Origin: an uncultured Alistipes sp.
GTDB lineage: Bacteria; Bacteroidota; Bacteroidia; Bacteroidales; Rikenellaceae
Reading direction: 5' to 3'
NCBI GenBank assembly: GCA_944320985.1
Contig: CALUJN010000048.1
Span: forward strand, 1-64,000
Length of the DNA: 64,000 bases
Shown here: positions 48,640 through 58,645 of the stretch, in pieces
How positions within the stretch are numbered: position 1 is the stretch's first letter
Layout: the number at the start of each line of letters is the position of its first letter
Notes under the pieces: model-generated
What the model was told of the DNA's origin: nothing
The model's database searches: none
The model's input: only the letters and a program-made list of their open reading frames with translations
Made by a program: the position numbers and the translations under genes

Positions 48640-50334
48640 ATGAAACATTTCATAAAAGGAACGCTGCTCCTGCTGGCACTCGGTGCGGGATGGGGCTGCA
48701 GCGACGATCAGACCGAGACGACGGATGTGGCCGTTATGCCGCAGGTCACATTCGCCGTGACGGAAGAAACGATTGGGGTTGTTGTGGACGATGCCGTGCG
48801 TTTCGAGGCCAAGGTGGAGACTCCGGGGCCGGTGAACTGCAGCTGGTATGTCGACGACGAGCTGAAGGCGACGACGCAGACGATGACCTATGTCTTCGAC
48901 CATGTCGGTACCTATATCGTTCGCTTCGAGGCCTATAACGAGGCGGGTCGTGTCGAGAAGAGCTATACGGTGACGGCGGCCGGAGTGCCTCTGGTCGTCG
49001 AGTTCTCGAACGACGAGGAGACGATCTCCTGCATGCCGGGCGATGAGGTCGAACTGACGGCTACGGTGGTCAGCGGCGACAAACAGGTGCAGCACAAGTG
49101 GATGCTCGACGACGAGACGGTCAGCGAGACGGCGGAGTTCTCGTACCTTTTCGAGGAGATGGGTGAATTCGTGATCACCTATGAGGGAGTCAACAGCGAC
49201 GAAATGCGTGTCGAGCGCAGCTGGACGGTCGTTGTCGATGAACTGCCGCTGGAGATCACCTTCTCGAAGGAGCCGGGAGTCCTCACCTGCGAACAGGGCG
49301 GCGAAGTGTCGATCACCGCGACGCTGGTGAACGGCGGCACGGGCCTCGTTCAGACCTGGAAGGTCGGAGACGAGACGGTCAGCGAGACGGGCGAATTCAC
49401 CTACACGTTCGAGGAGTCCGGAACCTTTACCATCACCTATACGGGACGCAACGCCAAAGAGGAGGTTGTCGAGAAAACCTGGACGGTCGAGGTGACGGAA
49501 CTGCCGCTGGCGATCGAATTCTCGGAGGAGGAGACGGCCCTCTCCTGCAAACCGGGCGACGAGCTGGTGATCACCGCGACGGTGACGGCCGGCGGATCCT
49601 CGGGTGTCACCCACGAATGGAAACTTGACGACCAGAGCGTCTCCACGACGGAAGAGTTCCGCCACACCTTTGACCAGGCCGGTTCTCATGTGGTGGACTA
49701 TACGGGTAAGAATGCCAAGGGTGAGACCGTGACGCACAGCTGGACGGTTACGGTGAGCGACGCAAGTGCGGGCTATATGTTCGAGGACTTCGAGAACCGG
49801 GATGCCCTGCCGGGACACTTCATTAATGGAAATGCACCCATCGAGGGGGCTACGGTCAAGGACAACCCCTACAAGACGGCCCTCAATCCGAGCAACCGCG
49901 TGCTGAGTGATCACCTGCTCAAGGAGACAAGTACTTCGGGTTACTTCGATATGGGCTTCTCGCATCTCGAAAATCGGGCCAAGTATCGGGCCATCCGCGT
50001 GAAGGTCTATCTCGGATCCAACCTCTATTATCCGCGATTGAAGATCGCCTCGCTGTCCGGAGGACCCAACAAACTGCCCAGTTCGATCAACGGACAACCT
50101 TTCGACTGCAACCACGCTTCGGCGTCGGAGTGGGCGAAGCTGATCAAGACCGACGACTGGAATGTCTTCGTCTACGATCTGATCGACTGCGGATATGGGG
50201 CTGACAATTTCGAAAATATCACTTCGGTGCAGTTCCGTCCGCTGGTGAAGATCGACGGCTCGAACTCTGAAGGATTCGACGAGACGACCAACAACCGGAC
50301 GGTCTATTACGACGATATTGAGTTTGTCGAGTAA
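48640..50334 (+). CDS. PKD-repeat surface glycan-binding lipoprotein (four repeats)
   Basis: The 564-residue lipoprotein (C20 after GAGWG) is a paralogue of the preceding gene with four PKD/Ig-like repeats of about 85 residues (about 34-370). Repeats two to four are closely alike (for example DDETVSETAEFSYLF and GDETVSETGEFTYTF). The C-terminal module starts YMFEDFENRD and ends TVYYDDIEFVE. I chose the ATG at 48640 because it has a clean lipoprotein signal; upstream in-frame codons belong to the preceding gene. Repeat expansion has clearly occurred. A terminator follows at 50357. Confidence 0.8.
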   Translation: MKHFIKGTLLLLALGAGWGCSDDQTETTDVAVMPQVTFAVTEETIGVVVDDAVRFEAKVETPGPVNCSWYVDDELKATTQTMTYVFDHVGTYIVRFEAYNEAGRVEKSYTVTAAGVPLVVEFSNDEETISCMPGDEVELTATVVSGDKQVQHKWMLDDETVSETAEFSYLFEEMGEFVITYEGVNSDEMRVERSWTVVVDELPLEITFSKEPGVLTCEQGGEVSITATLVNGGTGLVQTWKVGDETVSETGEFTYTFEESGTFTITYTGRNAKEEVVEKTWTVEVTELPLAIEFSEEETALSCKPGDELVITATVTAGGSSGVTHEWKLDDQSVSTTEEFRHTFDQAGSHVVDYTGKNAKGETVTHSWTVTVSDASAGYMFEDFENRDALPGHFINGNAPIEGATVKDNPYKTALNPSNRVLSDHLLKETSTSGYFDMGFSHLENRAKYRAIRVKVYLGSNLYYPRLKIASLSGGPNKLPSSINGQPFDCNHASASEWAKLIKTDDWNVFVYDLIDCGYGADNFENITSVQFRPLVKIDGSNSEGFDETTNNRTVYYDDIEFVE

Positions 50335-50356
50335 CCGGCTGCCGGGAAAAATGCTC

Positions 50357-50391
50357 AGGCCTCCGTCGCAGGACGGACGGAGGCCTTTTTT
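50357..50391 (+). terminator. rho-independent terminator after the SusCD-hydrolase-SGBP unit
   Basis: AGGCCTCCGTC (50357-50367) pairs perfectly with GACGGAGGCCT (50376-50386) around an 8-base loop. The stem runs directly into a T-tract. It ends the first transcription unit of the locus. Confidence 0.9.
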
Positions 50392-50394
50392 GAT

Positions 50395-50402
50395 TAATTT
50401 TG
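50395..50402 (+). promoter_or_regulatory. possible -7 box for the GH3-GH2 unit
   Basis: TAATTTTG matches TAnnTTTG and directly follows the T-tract of the terminator. The GH3 ATG is only 12 bases further, which would leave a very short leader. No TTTG is present at -33. Weak call; the genes may instead be read by leak-through. Confidence 0.35.
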
Positions 50403-50414
50403 TAGAATTGAAAC

Positions 50415-52610
50415 ATGATGAAGCAAGCGATTGTCATCGGGTTGTTGGCGTGCGGCATGGGGCTGTGCGCCTGTACGGACCGGGTCGTGTACAAGGACCC
50501 TTCGGCTCCTGTGGAGCAACGTGTCGAGGATCTGCTGCGACGAATGACCCTCGAGGAGAAGGTGATGCAGGTGACACAGTGGACCTATGGCAAGAACATG
50601 AATGTCAACAATGTGGAGCAGGAGATGAAGGCCGTCAGCCCGATGATCGGATCGTTGCTCTACCGTAGTACCAGCGCTGTTTTCTACAATCAGATCCAGC
50701 GCAAGGCCATGGAGGAGTCGCGGTTGGGGATTCCGATTCTGTGCGGATTCGACGTGATCCACGGATACCGGACGATCTTCCCGATTCCGCTGGGTCAGGC
50801 GTGTGCCTGGAACGTCGACAAGGTCGGAGAGTCGTGTCGGATTGCGGCCCGGGAGTCGCGATTGTCGGGTGTTCACTGGACCTTTTCGCCGATGGTGGAT
50901 GTGGCTCGCGATGCCCGTTGGGGGCGTGTCAGCGAGGGGTACGGCGAGGATCCCTATCTGAACGGAGTGATGGGTGCCGCTGCCGTACGGGGCTACCAGG
51001 GCGACGACCTATCGAAGAGCGATGCAATGGCCGCCTGTCTGAAACACTTCGTGGGGTATGCCTATTCGGAGGGCGGACGTGATTACCACTATACGGATAT
51101 CTCGTCTCAGGCCCTTTGGGAGACGGCTCTGCCTCCGTTCGAAATGGGTGTGAAGGCTGGCGCCGCGACGGTGATGAGCGCCTTCAACGATATCAGCGGT
51201 ATTCCGGCTTCGGCCAACCGCTACACGATGACCGATATTCTGCGCGGGAAGTGGGGATTCGACGGTTTTGTCGTCTCGGACTGGGGCGCTGTCGAACAGC
51301 TCAAGACGCAGGGTGTGGCTGCGGACGATGCCGAAGCCTGTCGGAAGGCCCTGACGGCCGGTTTGGACATGGACATGGTGGACGATGTCTACCGGCGGTC
51401 GTTGCCCGAACTCATCGCCGAGGGCGCGATTGCGGAGGAGGTGCTCGACGAAGCCGTACGTCGGATTTTGCGGGTGAAGTTCCGGATGGGACTGTTTGAG
51501 AAACCCTACGTCGAGGAGCTTCCCGACACGACGCGTTATCTCCGTCCCGAGGCACGTGCCGTGGCGCGCGAACTGGCTGCCGAGAGCATGGTGCTGCTTA
51601 AGAACGAGTCGGGAGTGCTCCCGGTACGGAGCGAGGTGAAACGCATCGCGCTGATGGGGCCGATGGCCGACAACTGGGTCGATCTGATGGGCTCGTGGTG
51701 GGGTCAGGGTGAGGCCGAAGATGTGGTGACGATCCGCGAGGGGCTGGAAGCTGAGTTTGCCGGAAAGACGCGGATTGACTACTGTGCGGGTTGCGACTTC
51801 GAGGGAGAGGACCGTTCGCAGTTTGCCCGGGCCCGGGCCTTGGCGCGGCAGTCCGATCTGGTGGTGCTCTGCATGGGTGAAAAACGCGGCTGGAGCGGTG
51901 AGAATGCCTCGCGTGCAAGCCTGGCTCTGCCCTCCATCCAGGAGGAGTTCATCCGGGAGATGGCCCGCACGGGGCGTCCGATCGTTGTTTTGCTCTCTTC
52001 GGGACGCCCGGTCGATGTCCGGGGCTTCGAAGGGGATGTTGATGCGCTGATGGCCATCTGGCAGCCCGGAACCGAAGGCGGAAATGCCGCAGCGCAACTC
52101 CTTTCGGGAAAGGTGAACCCCTCGGGGCGTCTGGCCATCACCTTCCCGGTGTGTGCCGAGCAGCAGCCCGTCTATTACAACCGGCGTCAGTCGGCACGTC
52201 CCCGTTTGGGCCGTTATCAGAATCTTGCGGATGAGCCCAAGTATCCCTTCGGATATGGACTGAGCTATACGAACTATGCCTATGGAAAGCTCCGTGTGGA
52301 CCGTACGACGCTGCAGCCGGGCGAACGACTCGTCGCCGAGATCGAAGTGACCAACGAGGGCTCGTGCGACGGCAAGGAGACCGTGATGTGGTTCGTGTCG
52401 GATCCCGTGGCCAGTGTGTCGCGTCCGATGCGGGAACTCAAGCATTTCGAGAAGCAGTGCATTCCGGCGGGAGAGAGCCGTCTTTACCGCTTTGAGATCG
52501 ATCCTGAACGAGATCTTTCATTCCCGGATGCGACCGGAGAACGGCACCTCGAAAAGGGAACCTTCTTCCTGGAGGTGAATGGCCAGCGTGTAGAATTCGA
52601 ACTGATCTGA
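50415..52610 (+). CDS. GH3 beta-glycosidase, lipoprotein
   Basis: GH3 enzymes remove beta-linked monosaccharides from chain ends. The 731-residue protein has a lipobox (LCAC, C20), the (beta/alpha)8 domain with RWGRVSEGYGEDP and LKHFVGYAYSEGG, and the nucleophile D289 in GFDGFVVSDWGAVEQL. The alpha/beta sandwich (VVLCMGEKRGWSGENASRAS) supplies the usual acid/base glutamate region. A C-terminal fibronectin III-like domain ends the chain. Architecture resembles BglX-type beta-glucosidases, but the sugar cannot be fixed from sequence. Starts 24 bases after the terminator stem-loop region; GH2 follows in 9 bases. Confidence 0.9.
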   Translation: MMKQAIVIGLLACGMGLCACTDRVVYKDPSAPVEQRVEDLLRRMTLEEKVMQVTQWTYGKNMNVNNVEQEMKAVSPMIGSLLYRSTSAVFYNQIQRKAMEESRLGIPILCGFDVIHGYRTIFPIPLGQACAWNVDKVGESCRIAARESRLSGVHWTFSPMVDVARDARWGRVSEGYGEDPYLNGVMGAAAVRGYQGDDLSKSDAMAACLKHFVGYAYSEGGRDYHYTDISSQALWETALPPFEMGVKAGAATVMSAFNDISGIPASANRYTMTDILRGKWGFDGFVVSDWGAVEQLKTQGVAADDAEACRKALTAGLDMDMVDDVYRRSLPELIAEGAIAEEVLDEAVRRILRVKFRMGLFEKPYVEELPDTTRYLRPEARAVARELAAESMVLLKNESGVLPVRSEVKRIALMGPMADNWVDLMGSWWGQGEAEDVVTIREGLEAEFAGKTRIDYCAGCDFEGEDRSQFARARALARQSDLVVLCMGEKRGWSGENASRASLALPSIQEEFIREMARTGRPIVVLLSSGRPVDVRGFEGDVDALMAIWQPGTEGGNAAAQLLSGKVNPSGRLAITFPVCAEQQPVYYNRRQSARPRLGRYQNLADEPKYPFGYGLSYTNYAYGKLRVDRTTLQPGERLVAEIEVTNEGSCDGKETVMWFVSDPVASVSRPMRELKHFEKQCIPAGESRLYRFEIDPERDLSFPDATGERHLEKGTFFLEVNGQRVEFELI

Positions 52611-52619
52611 AAACGATAA

Positions 52620-54464
52620 ATGAAACCAGTGATGAAACCTTTGTATTTGCTGATGTTTGCCGCCCTGGGTGCGGCGATGCCCGCCGTGGCGGGCGAGGAG
52701 GCTCCGGCCCCGCAGATTGTCAATGTGGACGACCGGGAGGGATTTTCTCTCGACGGTTTGTGGCGAAGCATTGTCGACCCCTATGAGAACGGCTATTACG
52801 ACTATCGTCGCAAGCCGCTGAGCGACAAGGCGTCGTATTTTGCCGACGGCGATTTTGACAAGGACCGTACCAAGCTCTTCGAATACAATTTCAATACGGA
52901 CCGTACGCTGCTCGTTCCCGGTGACTGGAATACGCAGCGCCCCCAACTCTACTATTATGAGGGTACGGTCTGGTATCGCCGCTTGTTCGACTACCAGCCG
53001 CGTGCGGACCGCCGTACGTTCCTCTATTTCGGCGCCGCGAATTACGAAACGATCGTCGGACTGAACGGCCGCAAGATCGGCAAGCATGTGGGAGGATACA
53101 CTCCCTTCAATTTCGAGATCACGGACCAGGTGGTCGCCGGGGAGAACTCGCTGGTGGTGAAGGTCGACAACAAGCGTCGGGCCGACGGGGTTCCGACGCT
53201 CAATTCCGACTGGTGGAATTACGGCGGCCTGACGCGCAGTGTGCGGATTATCGAGACTCCGCTGACCTTTATCCGCGACTATTACGTGCAGCTGAAGAAG
53301 GGAGATAACCGGACGATCTTCGGCTGGGTGCAGCTTGACGGTAAACAGGCCGAGCAGGATGTCGTGCTGGAGATTCCCGAACTGAAGATCTCTCGTAAAC
53401 TCCGTACCGATGCCAAGGGCTATGCGGCATTTGAAGTGAAGGCTTCGCCGACCTACTGGTCTCCGGAGAATCCCAAACTCTACGACGTGAGGATTGTCGC
53501 CGAGACGGATGCGGTGCATGACCGGATCGGTTTCCGCACCATCGAGACGAAGGGTACGAAGATCCTGCTCAACGGCAAGGAGATCTTCTGCCGGAGCGTT
53601 GCGATCCACGAGGAGATGCCTTACGGAACCAGTGGCCGAGCCTACAGCGAGGAGCAGGACCGCATTCTGTTGGGTTGGGCCAAGGAGATGGGCTGCAACT
53701 TCGTGCGTCTGGCTCACTATCCGCACAATGAGGCGATGGTTCGGGCCGCCGAGGAGATGGGGCTTCTGGTGTGGTCGGAGATTCCCGTTTACTGGACGAT
53801 CCAGTGGGAGAATCCCGAGACCTATGCCAATGCCGAGGCGCAGTTGACCGACATGATTACGCGGGACAAGAACCGTGCGAATGTCGTCGTGTGGTCGGTT
53901 GCCAACGAGACGCCGCACGGTGAAGCCCGTCTGGAGTTCCTGCGCAAACTCATCACCCATGCCCGGACGCTGGATCCGACGCGTCTGGTCAGCGCCGCCA
54001 TGGAGAAGACCCAGGTGAAGCCGGGCCTTCTGACCGTGAAGGATGATTTGGCGGATCTGGTCGATCTGATCAGCTTTAACCAGTATGTCGGGTGGTACGA
54101 CGGCACGTCGGAGAAGTGCGACCGGGTGAATTGGACGTTCGATATTGAGAAACCGGTCTTCATTTCGGAGTTCGGCGGCGGGGCGGTCTATGGACGTCAC
54201 GGAGCCGTGACCGAGCGCTTTACCGAGGAGTATATGGAGGATCTCTACCGTCGCAGCGTGGCGATGTTCGAGCGGATGCCGGGTTTGGCCGGTGTTACGC
54301 CGTGGGTGCTGAAGGACTTCCGCTCGCCGCGGCGTCAGATGGTGGGCATCCAGGATGATTTCAACCGCAAGGGCCTCATCTCGGACCAGGGTGGCAAGAA
54401 GAAGGCCTTCTTCGTCATGCAGGAGTGGTACGGGAAGCTCAAGAAAGAGTATGAGGATAAATAA
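52620..54464 (+). CDS. GH2 glycoside hydrolase (beta-glucuronidase/galactosidase type)
   Basis: The 614-residue protein has a signal peptide (about 1-24), a jelly-roll sugar-binding domain (GTVWYRRLFDY, GGYTPFNFEITDQV), an Ig-like middle domain and a complete TIM barrel. Catalytic residues are intact: E430 in VVWSVANETPHGE (acid/base) and E517 in PVFISEFGGGAVYG (nucleophile). Size and ISEFG motif are closest to beta-glucuronidase-like GH2 members. This contrasts with the dead GH2-like protein at 27324-28664. It is probably periplasmic, trimming imported oligosaccharides with the GH3 enzyme. Confidence 0.9.
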   Translation: MKPVMKPLYLLMFAALGAAMPAVAGEEAPAPQIVNVDDREGFSLDGLWRSIVDPYENGYYDYRRKPLSDKASYFADGDFDKDRTKLFEYNFNTDRTLLVPGDWNTQRPQLYYYEGTVWYRRLFDYQPRADRRTFLYFGAANYETIVGLNGRKIGKHVGGYTPFNFEITDQVVAGENSLVVKVDNKRRADGVPTLNSDWWNYGGLTRSVRIIETPLTFIRDYYVQLKKGDNRTIFGWVQLDGKQAEQDVVLEIPELKISRKLRTDAKGYAAFEVKASPTYWSPENPKLYDVRIVAETDAVHDRIGFRTIETKGTKILLNGKEIFCRSVAIHEEMPYGTSGRAYSEEQDRILLGWAKEMGCNFVRLAHYPHNEAMVRAAEEMGLLVWSEIPVYWTIQWENPETYANAEAQLTDMITRDKNRANVVVWSVANETPHGEARLEFLRKLITHARTLDPTRLVSAAMEKTQVKPGLLTVKDDLADLVDLISFNQYVGWYDGTSEKCDRVNWTFDIEKPVFISEFGGGAVYGRHGAVTERFTEEYMEDLYRRSVAMFERMPGLAGVTPWVLKDFRSPRRQMVGIQDDFNRKGLISDQGGKKKAFFVMQEWYGKLKKEYEDK

Positions 54465-54486
54465 TCCAGGGTCTGAATGATCGTGT

Positions 54487-54523
54487 GAAACGCTGTCCGG
54501 GAGGTGCTTCCGGACAGCGTTTC
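54487..54523 (+). terminator. strong hairpin terminator after the GH2 gene
   Basis: GAAACGCTGTCCGG (54487-54500) pairs perfectly over 14 bases with 54510-54523 around a 9-base loop. The T-run after it is short (GTGCGATTTT). It separates the enzyme unit from the regulator gene. Confidence 0.7.
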
Positions 54524-54596
54524 GTGCGATTTTCGCCCTTTGATTTCGTATTTGTGCCTAAAAATCGTATCTTGCATAACCGAACACCCTCTTTCC

Positions 54597-57500
54597 ATGT
54601 ATAGGTTTTTCGTCATATTGTCGTTGCTCTGCTGTTGGAATCCGGGCTGTTTGCGGGTCGGCGCGGAACCTCCGCAGACGACAGTATTCCGGCATCTGGG
54701 CATCAGCGAAGGCTTCAAGCAGACCAATGTCACGGCGATGTACCAGGATGAGACGGGTACGATCTGGACGGCGGGAATCGGCGGCGTTTCGCGTTATCGA
54801 GGGCTTCTTCCCGAGGATTCGTTTCTGGAGCAGGATACCGTGGCGTTGTTGCAGCCGATGAACGTCCGCGGGATTTACGGCGAACAGCAGGGTCGCATCT
54901 ATTTTTACCAGCTGCGGGACATTGTCGAATACGATATTCGCAAGGAGACCTTCCGGCAGCTCTTCACGGAGCAGCAGTTGGACGGACGGCAGATCTCGGC
55001 CGTCTGCGTCCGTGACGGATGGGTCTATGCGGCGGCCGGAGACCGGATACTGATGGCGGGCCCGCACGATGAACGGCGCGAGTTGCTCTTACCGGCGATG
55101 AGCGAGGTGTCGGCACTGGCCTTGCACTCGTCCGGGGATCTCTACGTGGGGACACTTTATTCGGGACTCTACCGGATTCGTGGAAGGGAGTCGGTTGAGC
55201 ATCTCCTGCAAACGGGAAGCAAGATTATCTCTCTGTTCGAGGACAGTCGGCAGAACCTGTGGATCTGTACCCGCAGCGAAGGCCTCTACCGGCTCGATAC
55301 GGAGGGTGAACTGCGCCGTTTCGCGCACGATCCGAACAATCGCAGCACCTTGGCGGACAATTACGTGCGTTGCATCTGCGAGGACAACGACGGCCGACTG
55401 TGGATCGGCATGATGTTCGGACTGGATTGCTACGATCCGCAGACGGACGCCTTCTACCACTTCGGTCGTTCGGACAATCCACTCTACGGGATGCGCAATC
55501 TGACGGTCGAATGCATCATGAAGGATCGTCGCGGTGCCATCTGGTTCGGATCGTTCTATACGGGAGTCTCCTATTTCGATCCCGGTGAGGTGTTGTTTCA
55601 TGCCATACCGCTCGAGGGTGGCGACACGACCTGGACCATTGTGGCGGATGTTACCTCCGACAAGCAGGGAAACCTGTGGGCCGGGACATCGGACAAGGGT
55701 CTCTATTTTTACGACCGGACGCGGCGGCAGGGGCGTTTCTTCAATATGGAGAACAGCGCCATTCCGAGCGACAATGTGAAACGGGTCTGCTACGATGCCC
55801 GGTATGATCGCCTGTGGCTGGGCATGTTCATGGGAGGAGTCTGCGTCTATGATATGGCTTCGGGCCGTTTCAGGGGGATTCCGATGATTGACGAGAACGG
55901 TCGTTCGGAGAATACGGAGATCGTGCATGATCTGACGGTCAACGCCGGAATGCTCTACGCCGGGACCTATGCGGGCGTCTATCGCATCGACATGCACAGT
56001 TGCCGTTCGGAGAAGATCCTCGATCTGGCCCGGGTCTTCAACGTCTTGGTTGATGACGAGCGGTTGTATGTCGTCACGGGCCAGACCCATTTTCGGGTCT
56101 ACCGCCTTGACGCTTCGGGCCGTTACGAACCCGAGTTCAGCCAGATCATTCGCGGGAACATGATCACGTCGTTGTTTCGCGACAGTCGGGGACGGGTCTG
56201 GATCGGGACGACACGCAGCGGTGCTTTGCTCTATGAGAAGGAGTCTCAAGGCTTCCGGCGATTTGACAAGGCCTCGTGCGGCCTTGAGAGTGATCACGTG
56301 AGCTCGATCTCCGAGACTTCCGGCGGTTGGATGCTCCTCGGCACAAACGTGGGCCTGACGCTGCTCGATGTGGAGAGCGGTAAGAGTGAAAACTACAATG
56401 CCCGAGGCGGTTTTCCGCTGCTGTCGCTTGAGAACGGCTGTCTGCGTCGCAGCGATGGCGGCGAGATTCTTTGCGGTGGGGTGGATGGTATTGTGGCCTT
56501 CGACGAACGGGAGGTGACGCACGACGAGAATACGCTTCAAATCTATTTTTCGTCGTTGGCTGTCAATGAACAGACCGTACATGCGGGAGATCATACGGGG
56601 ATTCTCAGCGAGGCGATGCCCTACACGAAGTCCATATCGCTCAGACATTGGCATAGCCTGGTCGATATCTATCTCGGAACGGACAACTCCTCGAATTTCA
56701 ACGTTCTGGACTACCAGTACAAACTCGAGGGTTTCGACCAGACCTGGCGGACGCTCGACGGACGTGACATCCGCTACATGAATCTGCCTCCGGGCCGCTA
56801 TACGCTGTCGGTCCGGAGCCGGCCCACGAAACTCCTGGGCGAGGAGGTACGCATCGATCTGGCGATCCGGGTCTATCCGCCCTTTTATGCGAGTGTGAGT
56901 GCCTATGTGCTCTACGTGTTGCTGATCATGGGTACGACGGCCCTTGTTTTCCGGGCCTATTACTCCCGCAAACAGCTGGAACAGTCGCTGGCCATGGAGC
57001 GGATGGAGAAGGAGCACCAGAAACAGGTCACGCAGTGGAAGCTGGTCTTCTTTACCAATATTTCGCATGAATTCCGTACGCCGTTGACATTGATGCTCGG
57101 ACAGTTGGACCTGATTGTCCGACAACGGATGCCCGAGGAGCTGCACAACTATCTGATGAGCGTCCGGCGCAATGCGTTGCGCCTGCGTGATCTGGTCAAC
57201 GAACTGATCGATTTCCGCAAACAGGAACAGGGTTACTTGTCGCTGAAGGTCAGTTGTCAGGATCTGGTGGGTTATCTTCGTGACGTGTGCGATGCCTTCA
57301 CGGAGTATGCCCGTATCAAGGAGATTGACCTGAGCTATCGGCCCGCGATGGACCGTCTGCCCGTATGGTTTGATCCGGTTCAGTTGCAGAAGGTCTTTTA
57401 CAACCTGATCAGCAATGCCTTCAAACATACGGACAGTGGCGGGCGGATCGATGTGACGCTGGACGCCTCGGACGGAAAGGCCGTGGTCCGGGTTTCCGAT

Positions 57501-58625
57501 ACCGGGCACGGAATCGATCCGCAGCTCTTCGATACGATTTTTGAGCGTTTCTACCATCACGACGACTCTTCGCGGGAAACGGGTGTCGGAATCGGCCTGG
57601 CTCTTACAAAGGGCATTGTCGAGTTGCACGGCGGCCATATCGAAGTCAATAGCGAGGTCGGTGTGGGATCGACCTTCACGGTGACACTCTTCTGCAATCC
57701 GGATTTTTCGGGCCGTAGCAACGTGGAGGTCGTTGAGCGGCAGGAGTATGTGAAGCCGCAGCCCATTTCGGGATTCGTCCCGGTTGCCGAGCGGCTCCCG
57801 GAGTCGGACATGTTGCCGCGGCTGTTGGTTGTGGAGGATGACAGTGAGTTGCGTGAAATGTTCGGTTCGATCTTCTCCCAGTCATACCGTGTGACGTTGG
57901 CGGCCAACGGCGTGGAGGGGTTGCAGCGTGCCAGGGAGCTGCAGCCCGATCTGATCGTCAGCGATGTGTTGATGCCCGAAATGTCGGGTACGGAGATGTG
58001 TGCCGCCCTGAAGAGCGATTTTGCAACGTGCCATATCCCGATTATCCTGCTCACGGCCCTGAGCTCCTCCGAACAGCGCATTACGGGGCTTGAGAGCGGT
58101 GCGGACGATTATGTGACCAAGCCCTTCGACATGGATGTCCTGCTGGTCAAGTGTAACGGCATCGTGCGCAACCGGCGGTTGTTGCAGCGCAAATTCCTGG
58201 AGGCACGTTCCGAGCCCGTGCAGGCGAAAAAGCTCTCCAGCAACTCGATCGACGAAGCGTTCGTCGCCAAGACCCTCAAGTTGATCGAGGAGCATCTCGA
58301 CCGTGCCGAGTTGGGCGTTCCGTTGCTGTGCCGGGAGCTGGCGTTGAGTCGTACGGCGCTTTTCTCAAAGATCAAAGGGGTCTTTGGACAGACGCCCGTA
58401 GAGTTGATTCAGAGCATTCGTTTGCGGGAGGCGGCACGGATGCTGTGCGAGAATCCAGAATTGAAGATCATCGAGGTGGCCGATCGCGTAGGAATCAATT
58501 CGCTGCAGTATTTCGGCAAACTCTTCAGAACCCATTTCGGTTGTACCCCTTCGGAATTCCGGACGCGCCGGGAGGGTGGGGATAACCCCCCCCCTTCCAC
58601 CGGACATACCTCCTCCGCCGAATGA
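54597..58625 (+). CDS. hybrid two-component system sensor/regulator of the polysaccharide locus
   Basis: The 1342-residue protein joins sensor and regulator in one chain. After a signal peptide it has propeller repeats (DSRQNLWICTRSEGLYRLD, DNDGRLWIGMMFGLDCYDP, DRRGAIWFGSFYTGVSYFD), a Y_Y_Y domain (YQYKLEGFDQTWRTLDG) and one transmembrane helix (about 768-790). A histidine kinase follows (H824 in NISHEFRTPL, then DTGHGIDPQLFDTIFERF), then a receiver (D1123 in SDVLMPEMSG) and an AraC-type DNA-binding domain (about 1241-1325). In this family an oligosaccharide binds the periplasmic part and the protein activates its own locus. The start at 54597 gives a clean signal peptide. The coding end contains nine consecutive Cs (58586-58594). 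Confidence 0.96.
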   Translation: MYRFFVILSLLCCWNPGCLRVGAEPPQTTVFRHLGISEGFKQTNVTAMYQDETGTIWTAGIGGVSRYRGLLPEDSFLEQDTVALLQPMNVRGIYGEQQGRIYFYQLRDIVEYDIRKETFRQLFTEQQLDGRQISAVCVRDGWVYAAAGDRILMAGPHDERRELLLPAMSEVSALALHSSGDLYVGTLYSGLYRIRGRESVEHLLQTGSKIISLFEDSRQNLWICTRSEGLYRLDTEGELRRFAHDPNNRSTLADNYVRCICEDNDGRLWIGMMFGLDCYDPQTDAFYHFGRSDNPLYGMRNLTVECIMKDRRGAIWFGSFYTGVSYFDPGEVLFHAIPLEGGDTTWTIVADVTSDKQGNLWAGTSDKGLYFYDRTRRQGRFFNMENSAIPSDNVKRVCYDARYDRLWLGMFMGGVCVYDMASGRFRGIPMIDENGRSENTEIVHDLTVNAGMLYAGTYAGVYRIDMHSCRSEKILDLARVFNVLVDDERLYVVTGQTHFRVYRLDASGRYEPEFSQIIRGNMITSLFRDSRGRVWIGTTRSGALLYEKESQGFRRFDKASCGLESDHVSSISETSGGWMLLGTNVGLTLLDVESGKSENYNARGGFPLLSLENGCLRRSDGGEILCGGVDGIVAFDEREVTHDENTLQIYFSSLAVNEQTVHAGDHTGILSEAMPYTKSISLRHWHSLVDIYLGTDNSSNFNVLDYQYKLEGFDQTWRTLDGRDIRYMNLPPGRYTLSVRSRPTKLLGEEVRIDLAIRVYPPFYASVSAYVLYVLLIMGTTALVFRAYYSRKQLEQSLAMERMEKEHQKQVTQWKLVFFTNISHEFRTPLTLMLGQLDLIVRQRMPEELHNYLMSVRRNALRLRDLVNELIDFRKQEQGYLSLKVSCQDLVGYLRDVCDAFTEYARIKEIDLSYRPAMDRLPVWFDPVQLQKVFYNLISNAFKHTDSGGRIDVTLDASDGKAVVRVSDTGHGIDPQLFDTIFERFYHHDDSSRETGVGIGLALTKGIVELHGGHIEVNSEVGVGSTFTVTLFCNPDFSGRSNVEVVERQEYVKPQPISGFVPVAERLPESDMLPRLLVVEDDSELREMFGSIFSQSYRVTLAANGVEGLQRARELQPDLIVSDVLMPEMSGTEMCAALKSDFATCHIPIILLTALSSSEQRITGLESGADDYVTKPFDMDVLLVKCNGIVRNRRLLQRKFLEARSEPVQAKKLSSNSIDEAFVAKTLKLIEEHLDRAELGVPLLCRELALSRTALFSKIKGVFGQTPVELIQSIRLREAARMLCENPELKIIEVADRVGINSLQYFGKLFRTHFGCTPSEFRTRREGGDNPPPSTGHTSSAE

Positions 58626-58645
58626 CCGGAACGTTTCGTATAAAC

